The notes beneath the pieces were generated by a model. It was not told the origin of the DNA and ran no database searches. It saw only the letters and a program-made list of their open reading frames with translations. DNA of 53,566 bases, from contig CAMCFT010000027.1 in the NCBI GenBank assembly GCA_945874225.1, positions 1 through 53,566 of the forward strand, written 5' to 3'. The position numbers and the translations under genes are program-made. Below are positions 1-7,162 of the stretch, one piece after another. This stretch comes from Flavobacterium psychrophilum (GTDB lineage: Bacteria; Bacteroidota; Bacteroidia; Flavobacteriales; Flavobacteriaceae). Within the stretch, counting starts at the first letter, position 1. Each line of letters opens with the position of its first letter.

Positions 1-959
1 GTTTTAAAAGTAACTCCTTCGGGCAATCCTTTTTCGACTTCTTTCATTTTCTCTTTTACTGCCGTGATTACTTTGTCAGCATTTTCACCATAACGCATTA
101 CCACAATTCCGCCAACAACTTCACCATTGCCATTTTCATCAAAAATACCTAGTCTCAAATCGCCACCCATTTGTATTGAACCAATATCTTTAACTTTTAC
201 CGGAACGGAATTATAGTTTTTAATAGCAATGTCTTCTACATCTTTTATGTTTTTGATATAGCCCAAGCCCCTAACTATGTAGGACATATTGCTCATTTCA
301 AATTTTCTGCCACCAACGTCATTATTATTTGCTTTAACGGCATTCATTACTTCCATCATACTGACGTTGTAGTATTGCATTTTCAATGGATCCAACACTA
401 ATTGGTACTGCTTTTCAAAACCTCCAAACGAAGCCACTTCGGCAACTCCCGGAACAGTTTGTAGCGCAAATTTCACGTACCAATCCTGCAAAGCTCTTTG
501 TTCTCCCAAGTCCATACCATTCGCATTTAAATGATACCAAAAAACGTGACCCACACCCGTACCATCAGGACCCAAGGTTGGTACTACATTTTGTGGTAAT
601 AATCGTTGTGCATAATTTAATCGTTCCAATACCCGAGTTCTTGCCCAATATATATCGACATCATCTTCAAAAATGATGTAAACAAAGCTCATCCCAAACA
701 TCGAAGCACCCCGAATGTTTTTGACTTTTGGAATGCCTTGCAAATTGGAAACCAACGGGTAAGTAACCTGGGCTTCAATAACCTGTGGACTTCTTCCCAT
801 CCACTCCGTAAAAACAATCACTTGATTTTCGGATAAATCAGGAATGGCGTCAATGGGGTTTTGTTGGACGCTGTAAACTCCCCAAGCAAACAAGCAAGCT
901 GAAACCAGCAACACAACGGCTCGATTTCGTAGTGAAAGTGTTATTAATTTTTCTACCAT
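1..959 (-). CDS. cusA: CusA/CzcA-type heavy-metal efflux RND permease (N-terminal part, cut by window edge)
   Basis: This is the inner-membrane pump of a tripartite Cu(I)/Ag(I)-type efflux system, which exports metal across both membranes by proton antiport. About 319 codons are visible. The start is the ATG at 957-959, followed at once by a hydrophobic helix (TM1) and the family block NPIDAIPDLSENQVIVFTEW. Further CusA landmarks follow: WARTRVLERL, GPDGTGVGHVFWYHL and LQDWYVKFALQTVPGVAEVAS. The rest, including the metal-binding Met/Asp sites and TM2-12, lies left of the window. Its start is only 5 nt beyond the haem-binding-domain gene's stop, so it is probably the distal gene of the same transcript. 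The motifs favour CusA over cation-type CzcA, but the substrate cannot be settled from this fragment. Confidence 0.93.
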   Translation of the reverse strand, partial: MVEKLITLSLRNRAVVLLVSACLFAWGVYSVQQNPIDAIPDLSENQVIVFTEWMGRSPQVIEAQVTYPLVSNLQGIPKVKNIRGASMFGMSFVYIIFEDDVDIYWARTRVLERLNYAQRLLPQNVVPTLGPDGTGVGHVFWYHLNANGMDLGEQRALQDWYVKFALQTVPGVAEVASFGGFEKQYQLVLDPLKMQYYNVSMMEVMNAVKANNNDVGGRKFEMSNMSYIVRGLGYIKNIKDVEDIAIKNYNSVPVKVKDIGSIQMGGDLRLGIFDENGNGEVVGGIVVMRYGENADKVITAVKEKMKEVEKGLPEGVTFK

Positions 960-964
960 TATTT

Positions 965-1435
965 TTAATTTTGTGATGAAATACTATCTTCTATTTTATT
1001 TATCCAATCCAATACTTCTTTTTTTTGGGAGGCTGTAAGGATTGCATTTTTATGGATTAAAGTATAAGAACTCAAAGGCATTTCATTTGATTCGATTTGT
1101 TTTGCAATTCTATCTAATTTATTATTTTGTTTACGGTCACTATAATTACCCCATTCGTTAAAATTCAAATTTTCTTTCCCTTCTTTAATATGACTTTCCA
1201 TAAAAAACCGAACGGGTTGAATGTAAGAGTACCAAGGATAATAGGTGTTGTTACTGTGGCAATCATAACAAGAAGTTCTCAAAATGATTTCAACATTTTT
1301 AGGAACATTATATACTTTTGTAAAATTACCAGTTATATCCTGCTCAAAACTAATGTTCCGAGCAGGTTGATATAACTGTATCAGCAAAAAAATAATTAAC
1401 CCAATAAAAAGTATTTTTTTGATGATTTTTTTCAT
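965..1435 (-). CDS. Haem-binding-domain protein (CxxCH, membrane-anchored)
   Basis: This is a 156-residue protein with one N-terminal hydrophobic helix (about residues 4-23). It has a single c-type haem motif, SCYDCHSNN, followed by the conserved stretch TYYPWYSYIQPVRFF and an EGKENLNFNEW segment. This arrangement matches the Haem_bd family, exported or periplasmic-facing small cytochrome-like proteins common in Bacteroidota. The gene starts 1 nt after the DUF3347 gene's stop and ends 5 nt before cusA, so it is very likely translated from the metal-resistance mRNA. A role in electron transfer for copper handling is inferred from position only. Covalent haem attachment is expected from CxxCH but has not been shown. 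Confidence 0.85.
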   Translation of the reverse strand: MKKIIKKILFIGLIIFLLIQLYQPARNISFEQDITGNFTKVYNVPKNVEIILRTSCYDCHSNNTYYPWYSYIQPVRFFMESHIKEGKENLNFNEWGNYSDRKQNNKLDRIAKQIESNEMPLSSYTLIHKNAILTASQKKEVLDWINKIEDSISSQN

Positions 1436-1436
1436 T

Positions 1437-2054
1437 CTAGAATTCTTTTTTTATAGTACCGCAAGTAGGCATTTTAGCACCTAGATAAGGGTTTTTGATT
1501 TCTTTGGTTTCGCTTATCCATATAGCGCCTTTGCCTTCATCTGCCATTGGACAAAAATCTTGATAGAGTTTTTGTTTGGTTCCGAAAAGGTTAATCAAAT
1601 CGTTGGTATCTTTACTTAAAAGCACAAAATGTTCTCTTTGATGATCTAATTTTCCTGCATTATCGCCAATGTGCTCAGCGTTTTCTTTGGCACTTTCGGC
1701 AATATCGAGATAGTCTTTCTTTTGTTTTGGGTCTAAAACATTAGTATTAAATCTGTTAAATGAAGTAAGTAGTAATTTTGCTTTGTCGGCAGCACCATTT
1801 GTATCGTCGTTTACTAATTTGTTTTTTAGATTTATGTAACTGATAATTATATCATTTACATAAGGTGATGGTTCTGTTGGAGTTGCAGAATTTGTTTTCT
1901 CTACTGTCATATCCATCATTGTTGAATCATTCATCTTCATAGTTGAATCATTTTTCATCATAGGCGTATTTGATGTTTCGACTTGCTTGTTTTTTTGGTT
2001 ACAAGAAACCATTACGAATGCCATTACTAGGGCAGAAAGAATTATATTTTTCAT
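1437..2054 (-). CDS. DUF3347-domain lipoprotein
   Basis: This is a 205-residue exported protein with a lipoprotein signal ending in VMVSC (Cys18), then a Met/Thr/Ser-rich linker (about residues 20-65, with MMKNDSTMKMNDSTMMDMT). The folded domain (about 65-205) has the DUF3347 pattern: an amphipathic N-terminal part (NDIIISYINLKNKLVNDD) and a C-terminal Cys signature, DFCPMADEGKGAIWIS to PTCGTIKKEF. DUF3347 proteins often sit beside or are fused to Cus-type efflux components in Bacteroidota, as here. The Met-rich linker resembles periplasmic Cu(I)-binding segments. Its function as a copper carrier is inferred. The next gene downstream begins 1 nt after its stop. Confidence 0.85.
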   Translation of the reverse strand: MKNIILSALVMAFVMVSCNQKNKQVETSNTPMMKNDSTMKMNDSTMMDMTVEKTNSATPTEPSPYVNDIIISYINLKNKLVNDDTNGAADKAKLLLTSFNRFNTNVLDPKQKKDYLDIAESAKENAEHIGDNAGKLDHQREHFVLLSKDTNDLINLFGTKQKLYQDFCPMADEGKGAIWISETKEIKNPYLGAKMPTCGTIKKEF

Positions 2055-2107
2055 TATTTTGTTTTTAAAATTAATATTTTGTTGTAGTTTTTTTGAATTT
2101 GTATTGA

Positions 2108-3613
2108 TTAGGAAACCTGAAATTGTCCCATCATTCCGGTTTCCTCGTGTTCTAAATTATGACAGTGAAAAACGAATTTTCCTGTATAGCCATTGAATGG
2201 GACTATGACTTTCACTTTTTCGCTTGGCATACACAAAGCCATATCTTTCCATCCTTTTTCTAAAGCAGTAAGTGAGCCTCTGCCTCCTGTTCTATTTAGT
2301 ATTTGGAATTGAACTCCGTGCAAGTGCATTGGATGAGGCTCCAGTCCGTTAGTATTATCAAAAGTCCAGATTTCGACAGCTCCATTGGTAACTAATTCAT
2401 CAATTCTATTTGCATCATAACTTTTATTATTGATTGTGTGCATCATCATTCCTGACATTGAACCACTATCTACATTAGAGATCTCAAAATTTCTGGTTTT
2501 AGTTGCCATACTTTCGGTTAAAGGAGAAATGAATGAAAGAGTAGTTGGAATGCTAAAATTGTCAACCACTTGTGTAGTGACTTTGAATTTCATTATTTTA
2601 AACTCTTGTTTACCTTGAGCATTTCCACCGATAAAAGTTTTACTGATTAAAAATAATTCAGAATTCAGCCCCATTGAACTAAAATCAATTATTAAATCAG
2701 CACGTTCTCCAGGAGCAATAATCAGACTGTTTACCGTTTGTGGTGATGCCAATAAGCCTCCATCATTGCCTATAACGCTAAATGAAGCTCCATTCGAAAG
2801 GGCTAAATTGTAAATTCTTGCATTGGATCCGTTTAGTATTCTTACTCTATATTTTGCAGTTTCCACATTGTGGGATGGAGCATATACACCGTTTACGAGT
2901 ATGTATTGTCCCATTAAACCCGTCATTTGATCCATCATTGTGGGTGCATAAGGAATATTTCCTGCTGAAATTCTTTTATCTTGAATTACTAATGATAGTT
3001 CTCTGTTGTCTGACGGTAAATTTAATGCTGTCTCTTCAGTGTCATTGACGATAACTAAGCCTGCCAAACCTTGAAAAACTTGTTTGCCAGTTGTTCCGTC
3101 AGCGTGTGGATGATACCAATACAATCCAGCTCTTTGATTTACTGTAAAATTATAATTGAATGAACCTCCAGCATTGATAAAATTTTCGGGATGTCCGTCC
3201 ATATTAGCAGGTATTTTTAGTCCGTGCCAATGAATGTTGGTTTTTTCGTTTAATTGGTTTACAAAGTTTACGTTCATAGATTGACCGCTATTTACTTTTA
3301 TAGTAGGGCCAAGTAATCCATTTGAATGATAGCCTAATCCGCTGATGTTACCAAATCCGGTATTGTTTGCTGTTACATTTTGTGCTGTAAGGATAGTTGT
3401 GCTACCAACAATTGGAGGAATTGCTAAAAGGACAGAAAAGTTACCTTCTGTTACTGGAACAGGTTGCCCCATATTCATATTTCCTCCCATATCCATATTA
3501 TTTCCCATATTCATATCGTTATTTGAACAAGAGGAAAGAAACGGAATACTGCTACTGACAAATAAGCCAGCTGTAGATAATCCGGATAATTTTATAAAAT
3601 TTCTACGTTTCAT
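2108..3613 (-). CDS. Multicopper oxidase (CueO/laccase-like)
   Basis: A 501-residue three-cupredoxin oxidase that probably oxidises Cu(I) in the periplasm, using O2 as acceptor. All four copper-ligand blocks are present: HWHG at 128-131, WYHPH at 166-170, HPMHLHG from 427, and HCHNLEHEETGMM from 483, with axial Met at 494. The N-terminus reads KRRNFIKLSGLSTAG, which resembles a Tat signal, followed by a lipobox-like LSSC (Cys29). A Met/Asn-rich stretch follows at 34-49 (DMNMGNNMDMGGNMNMG), like the Met-rich Cu(I)-binding segments of CueO and CopA. The length is normal for the family. The gene lies between the metal-binding-module genes and the DUF3347/haem/CusA genes, which supports copper detoxification over polyphenol oxidation. 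Confidence 0.95.
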   Translation of the reverse strand: MKRRNFIKLSGLSTAGLFVSSSIPFLSSCSNNDMNMGNNMDMGGNMNMGQPVPVTEGNFSVLLAIPPIVGSTTILTAQNVTANNTGFGNISGLGYHSNGLLGPTIKVNSGQSMNVNFVNQLNEKTNIHWHGLKIPANMDGHPENFINAGGSFNYNFTVNQRAGLYWYHPHADGTTGKQVFQGLAGLVIVNDTEETALNLPSDNRELSLVIQDKRISAGNIPYAPTMMDQMTGLMGQYILVNGVYAPSHNVETAKYRVRILNGSNARIYNLALSNGASFSVIGNDGGLLASPQTVNSLIIAPGERADLIIDFSSMGLNSELFLISKTFIGGNAQGKQEFKIMKFKVTTQVVDNFSIPTTLSFISPLTESMATKTRNFEISNVDSGSMSGMMMHTINNKSYDANRIDELVTNGAVEIWTFDNTNGLEPHPMHLHGVQFQILNRTGGRGSLTALEKGWKDMALCMPSEKVKVIVPFNGYTGKFVFHCHNLEHEETGMMGQFQVS

Positions 3614-3641
3614 TTAAGGCTTTTTAATTGGGTTGTTTTTT

Positions 3642-3670
3642 AACCTATGGGATTAGAAACCCCATAAGTT
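3642..3670 (-). other. Small stem-loop between the 117-aa metal-binding gene and the multicopper oxidase gene
   Basis: TATGGG (3646-3651) can pair with CCCATA (3661-3666), extended after one mismatch by AAC/GTT. It lies in the 71-nt gap before the oxidase start and has no clear T-run. It may be a processing or attenuation structure within the operon. Confidence 0.35.
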
Positions 3671-3684
3671 TATAATTCAGGAAA

Positions 3685-4038
3685 TTAATGTTTATGATTT
3701 TCTTCCATTTTTTGGTCATTCATTTCTTTCATATTCATTCCACATTTAGGACATTTTCCTGGTTTATTAGAAGTAGCTCCATCCATTGTGCACATATATT
3801 TTTTAACAACTTTGGTTTTAGTTTGGCTTCCTTTTATAGATGGATCGTGTTTTGAAACTAATGTTTTTACCATTTTCATTTCACATTTACTACATCTACC
3901 TTCTTTTGTACTCACTTCATTAGGATGCATAGGGCAGACGTACATTGTTTTTTGAACTTCTTTTTTTGTTGCTGTTTGAGCTGATAGTGATGTGATTGCT
4001 GTAAAGAATACGCTTAATGCGATAATTAAATTTTTCAT
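3685..4038 (-). CDS. Exported protein with two heavy-metal-binding Cys modules
   Basis: A 117-residue protein with a cleavable signal ending in SLSAQ (residues 1-21), then two copies of a Cys-rich module. Each module reads YxCxMxxxx...GxCxKCxMxM: YVCPMHPNEVSTKEGRCSKC and YMCTMDGATSNKPGKCPKCG. This is the heavy-metal-binding domain usually found at the N-terminus of CopA ATPases and CusB adaptors. The C-terminus is Met/His-rich (MNMKEMNDQKMEENHKH). No enzyme domain is attached, so it probably acts as a periplasmic metal sponge or chaperone. It is a paralogue of the next gene upstream: the first 27 residues and the KGSQ linker are nearly the same. Confidence 0.88.
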   Translation of the reverse strand: MKNLIIALSVFFTAITSLSAQTATKKEVQKTMYVCPMHPNEVSTKEGRCSKCEMKMVKTLVSKHDPSIKGSQTKTKVVKKYMCTMDGATSNKPGKCPKCGMNMKEMNDQKMEENHKH

Positions 4039-4102
4039 TTTATTAAATGGTTTATTGTTACTATTGACAATATTTTCGTTGATAGTTTTTTATTTTTATG
4101 GA

Positions 4103-4705
4103 CTATTTTTCAGTCATTTGCATTCCACATTTAGGACATTCTCCTTTGGTATCAGCTGTTGTTCCATCCATAGGACAAACATATTTTGTCACAGTTTTAG
4201 TTTTAGGTTGACTTCCTTTTTGAGGGTGGTTATCTATTGTTTCGGTGATTTTTACCATTCCCGTTCCACATTTAGAACATTTTCCTTCAGTATCAGAAGT
4301 TGAACCATCGGTAGGACAAACGTATTTTGTTACGATTTTGCTTGTAGGTTGACTTCCTTTTAGAGGGTGGGTGTCAACTTTTTCGGTAGTTTTTACCATT
4401 TTCATTGCACATTTAGAACATTCCCCTGGTTTATCAGAAGTTGAACCATCCATTGGACAAACATATTTTGTCACAGTTTTAGTCATCGGTTGACTCCCTT
4501 TTGTAGCGTAAGTAGGTGCTTTTTTCGTGATTTTTGTTAATACCATTCCACATTTAGGACATTTACCTGAGCTTGGATTTGTTTCGTCAGGATGTGTAGG
4601 ACAAACGTAAATAGTTTCAGGACTTTCTTTTTTTGTAGCTGTTTGAGCTGATACTGATATTATTGCTGTTAAGAATACGCTTAATACGATAATTAAATTT
4701 TTCAT
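4103..4705 (-). CDS. Exported protein with four tandem heavy-metal-binding Cys modules
   Basis: A 200-residue protein with a signal peptide ending in SVSAQ (residues 1-21). It then holds four copies of the YVCP...GxCxKCxxxM module: residues 33-80, 81-127, 128-174 and 175-200 (the last lacks its linker). The repeat period is 47-48 residues, and linkers carry the recurring string KGSQPxTKxVTKYVCP. Each copy supplies three Cys plus several Met, giving twelve Cys in all. The family is the heavy-metal-binding domain of copper exporters. A stand-alone tandem array suggests metal buffering in the periplasm. The high similarity between copies points to recent internal duplication. The 117-aa neighbour 64 nt downstream is a two-module relative. 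Confidence 0.88.
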   Translation of the reverse strand: MKNLIIVLSVFLTAIISVSAQTATKKESPETIYVCPTHPDETNPSSGKCPKCGMVLTKITKKAPTYATKGSQPMTKTVTKYVCPMDGSTSDKPGECSKCAMKMVKTTEKVDTHPLKGSQPTSKIVTKYVCPTDGSTSDTEGKCSKCGTGMVKITETIDNHPQKGSQPKTKTVTKYVCPMDGTTADTKGECPKCGMQMTEK

Positions 4706-4929
4706 TTTATTTGATTTTATGAAACAAGATATTGCCTTCGTCGAAATTTTCGATTTAGTGTATTCCTGTTTCGTTAATAAGTATAGATAATTTTAAATTG
4801 AACACGCTAAAGCATAAGTAAACAATAGCAAAAAGCCATAATTTAATAATTGATTAGCCGATAAAAATAAATGATTTAAAAGCAAGAATTGCTTTCAATT
4901 TGACACACCTTTGGCTGTCAAAATTTAAT

Positions 4930-5292
4930 TTAGCTTATTTTTGGTATAAGCCAAAGAGAACAAAAGCCAGAAGAAAGATTAGCTTTTGAATTAAAATAAT
5001 TTTGATTTTTTTCTGAAAAGTCAAAGTTATTGTTGTTGAATTTTATTTCGAAAAAAACGGCACTAAATTGAGTTGAAGTAGTTACACAATTTGAGTGTCC
5101 ACATTTTCCATTGCAACCATCGTGGTTCTTGTTTTTTGAATGATTATCATTTTTGCAACAATCCATCTTTTCTGTATTTGCAGAATTTTTGTTACAAGAA
5201 TTTTTTTCTGAATGACTACCACACGCAAAAGTTACTTTTGGCATCAAGAGGAAGCCAAAAATAACTAATACTATAAGGTAAATTCTTTTCAT
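4930..5292 (-). CDS. Small Cys/His-rich exported protein, unknown function
   Basis: About 120 residues. I chose the ATG at 5290-5292 because it begins a proper signal peptide (MKRIYLIVLVIFGFLLMPKV, processed after TFA). A TTG at 5316 would add eight residues before it. The mature N-terminal half is rich in Cys, His, Asn and Lys (for example CGSHSEKNSCNKNS, MDCCKNDNHSK, HDGCNGKCGHSNC), which suggests metal binding. The C-terminal half contains FFEIKFNNNNFDF and ends GFCSLWLIPKIS, a tail I associate with small proteins next to Cus-type genes in Flavobacteriia. I do not recognise a named domain. It is the first gene of the metal block after the integrase. Confidence 0.7.
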   Translation of the reverse strand: MKRIYLIVLVIFGFLLMPKVTFACGSHSEKNSCNKNSANTEKMDCCKNDNHSKNKNHDGCNGKCGHSNCVTTSTQFSAVFFEIKFNNNNFDFSEKNQNYFNSKANLSSGFCSLWLIPKIS

Positions 5293-5392
5293 AATCGTTT
5301 TGATAATCAAATTCAATCAAAATTAATCAAATTATATTAATATGACACTAAATATTTGTTAAAAAGTTTTGATTTTTTTATTAGCCTAGTTT

Positions 5393-6637
5393 TTAAATTG
5401 TTTTTTGTTCCTGATTGGTTGCTGATAAACAAAATTTTTCTCTTAATATTTTCATATCCTCACTTACTTTTTTATCCAAAACCTTTGCGTAATGCTGTGT
5501 AGTTCTCAAATTTTTATGACCAAGCATTTTACTCACACTTTCAATAGGAACACCATTTGTAAGCGTTATAGTCGTTGCAAAAGTGTGTCGGGCAATGTGG
5601 AAGGTTAATTCTTTTTCAATCTCGCAAACGCCTGCTATTTCTTTGAGATAGGCATTCATTTTTTGGTTTGTCAAAATAGGTAGTAGTCTATCTTCATTAT
5701 TGCTTTTCGGGTGGTCCAGATACTTATCGATAATCATTTGAGTTACTGGAAGAATTGGAATTTTAGAAGCGGTTTCGGTTTTCTGTCTGTGGGTAAATAT
5801 CCATTTTTCGCCATCAATTCCGATGCTTATATGCGACTTTGTTAAGTTTTTGACATCAATGTATGCCAAACCAGTAAAGCAGCTAAAAAGAAAGATATCA
5901 CGCACTAGCGATAATCTTTCTGTTTTGAAATCTTTGTTGATGATGTTTTGAATTTCGTCTTCAGACAAATAAACTCTTTCTACTTCTTTGACTTTCGATT
6001 TATAGTTTGCGAACGGATTTTTGTCTAGCCAGTCATTGGCCAGACAAAGCTTGATTATTTTGTTGAAGTTTTTGATATATTTTACTGCGGTGTTATTGGC
6101 ACAGTTCCGAACACTTCTTAACCAAAATTCATAATCAGTAACGAAAGCGTGATCTATTTTGTTTATCTCGATATCGGAAACTTTGTATTTCCATTGTAGA
6201 AACTCGATTGTATGGCTCAACGATGTTTTATAACGCTCTAAAGTTCCTGGCGCATATTCTTTGCCTACTAATTCTTTGATTTTGTTGTTATGGTCTTGGA
6301 AGATTGGGATTAGCATTCTTGCTCTTTCATCCACTCCTAGAATTTTGCTTTTGAGAGTTTCGGCTGTTACTGGAATTTTTTTGTGTACTAATTCCATTTG
6401 CATATCTATGATTTGAATTTTCAACATATCAAGATGGCTATTTATTGAACGAGCTTCTTCTGAATTGCCTTTCATTTTGCCTGCTTCTGTAGACCATTTG
6501 GATAATTCTACAAATCTGTTGGAACTTAATTCAATTCTTTTGCCATTGATGGTAATTCGAGTGTAGATAGGTACTAAACCGTTTACACTGGCTTTGGCTC
6601 TCTTTGCGTAAAAGAGAATAGATACTTTTGTTTTCAT
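5393..6637 (-). CDS. Site-specific tyrosine recombinase (Bacteroidetes-type integrase)
   Basis: A 414-residue integrase that would insert or excise the adjacent island by strand exchange at an att site. Domains in order are an N-terminal arm-binding part (about 1-100), a SAM-like core-binding part (about 105-210) and a catalytic part (about 215-400). Visible catalytic residues are His347 and Arg350 (HIARH), His373 (LGHKN) and the nucleophile Tyr383 (TTQHYAKV). The first catalytic Arg position lies in FTGLAYIDVKNL, where Ala replaces Arg; a non-Arg residue there is known in CTnDOT-type integrases. It lies 270 bp from the 3' end of tRNA-Ser, a classic integration site. The length is typical and the gene looks intact. 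Confidence 0.92.
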   Translation of the reverse strand: MKTKVSILFYAKRAKASVNGLVPIYTRITINGKRIELSSNRFVELSKWSTEAGKMKGNSEEARSINSHLDMLKIQIIDMQMELVHKKIPVTAETLKSKILGVDERARMLIPIFQDHNNKIKELVGKEYAPGTLERYKTSLSHTIEFLQWKYKVSDIEINKIDHAFVTDYEFWLRSVRNCANNTAVKYIKNFNKIIKLCLANDWLDKNPFANYKSKVKEVERVYLSEDEIQNIINKDFKTERLSLVRDIFLFSCFTGLAYIDVKNLTKSHISIGIDGEKWIFTHRQKTETASKIPILPVTQMIIDKYLDHPKSNNEDRLLPILTNQKMNAYLKEIAGVCEIEKELTFHIARHTFATTITLTNGVPIESVSKMLGHKNLRTTQHYAKVLDKKVSEDMKILREKFCLSATNQEQKTI

Positions 6638-6756
6638 CGTGGTAACCTTTTAGTTATTATTAAATTTAATTCTAATAAGACTAACACACAAGATGTACAA
6701 TTTTTAAACTGGTCGTTGAACTGGTTGTAATGCCTTGTGAATGCTAGGTTGAGATA

Positions 6757-6801
6757 AAAATCGGTTACCCTAATTTCGGATAGTTTAGGGTAACCGATTT
6801 T
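6757..6801. repeat. 17-bp perfect inverted repeat beside the integrase
   Basis: AAAATCGGTTACCCTAA (6757-6773) is exactly repeated in inverse at 6785-6801, separated by 11 nt. It lies in the 270-bp gap between the integrase start and tRNA-Ser. It could be an integrase or excisionase binding site, or a terminator; the T-run after it on the plus strand is short (TTTTAT). Confidence 0.6.
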
Positions 6802-6852
6802 ATCCCTTTCAGTTCACGCATTAATGAATAATTTGATTGTATGGGAAAAGAA

Positions 6853-6886
6853 AAAACCCTTTAAATCATACGATTTAAAGGGTTTT
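6853..6886 (-). terminator. Terminator of tRNA-Ser
   Basis: A 15-bp perfect stem (6853-6867 with 6872-6886, core CCCTTTAAATC) with a 4-nt loop. On the minus strand it is followed by a T-rich tract (TTTTCTTTT). It lies 20 nt downstream of the mature tRNA 3' end. Confidence 0.75.
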
Positions 6887-6906
6887 AATTCAATTTGTAT
6901 TTCTAC

Positions 6907-6994
6907 TGGCGGAGAAAGAGGGATTCGAACCCCCGGACCTGTTACAGTCAACAGTTTTCAAGACTGCCGCATTCGACCGCTCTGCCATTTCTCC
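6907..6994 (-). tRNA. tRNA-Ser (anticodon UGA)
   Basis: This is an 88-nt tRNA with encoded 3' CCA (6907-6909). The acceptor stem pairs GGAGAAA with TTTCTCC. The anticodon UGA is at 6958-6960, in loop CTTGAAA with stem GCAGT/ACTGT. A long variable arm (GTTGACTGTAACAG region) is diagnostic of class II tRNA-Ser, and the T-loop is GGTTCGAATCC. Its 3' end faces the integrase and the metal island, as expected for an island inserted at a tRNA 3' end, with the gene remaining complete. Confidence 0.96.
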
Positions 6995-7026
6995 AATATA
7001 GCGCATTCGATTTCTCAATGCGGTTG

Positions 7027-7057
7027 CAAATATAAGAACCTTTTTTTGTTTTACAAA
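7027..7057 (-). promoter_or_regulatory. Flavobacterial promoter of tRNA-Ser
   Basis: On the minus strand, TTTG (7054-7057), 19 nt, then TATATTTG (7027-7034). This is a near-ideal match to the Bacteroidota primary-sigma consensus (TTTG, about 19 nt, TAnnTTTG), 33 nt before the tRNA 5' end. Confidence 0.75.
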
Positions 7058-7162
7058 AACTATTTTTATAAAAAAAGAATCCTTTTTACACCCTGCTTTT
7101 TAATCGTTTCATTTCTTGGACCTTAATCCAAAAAAAGACTGGTATAAAAGCAAAATTCAGTG

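Noticed and set aside
386..676. A 96-residue plus-strand reading frame
   Set aside because: It lies opposite the CusA reading frame, has low-complexity composition and no family motif. The minus-strand frame is continuous with clear CusA motifs.
4740..4929. A gene or RNA in the 190-nt AT-rich gap between the two metal-protein genes
   Set aside because: No start plus long frame, no stable hairpin and no clear TAnnTTTG box were found on either strand.
6824..7126. A 100-residue reading frame across tRNA-Ser with [11 protein letters not shown]
   Set aside because: This is the antisense translation of the tRNA gene, a well-known false protein. The tRNA fold, CCA end, promoter and terminator explain the stretch.
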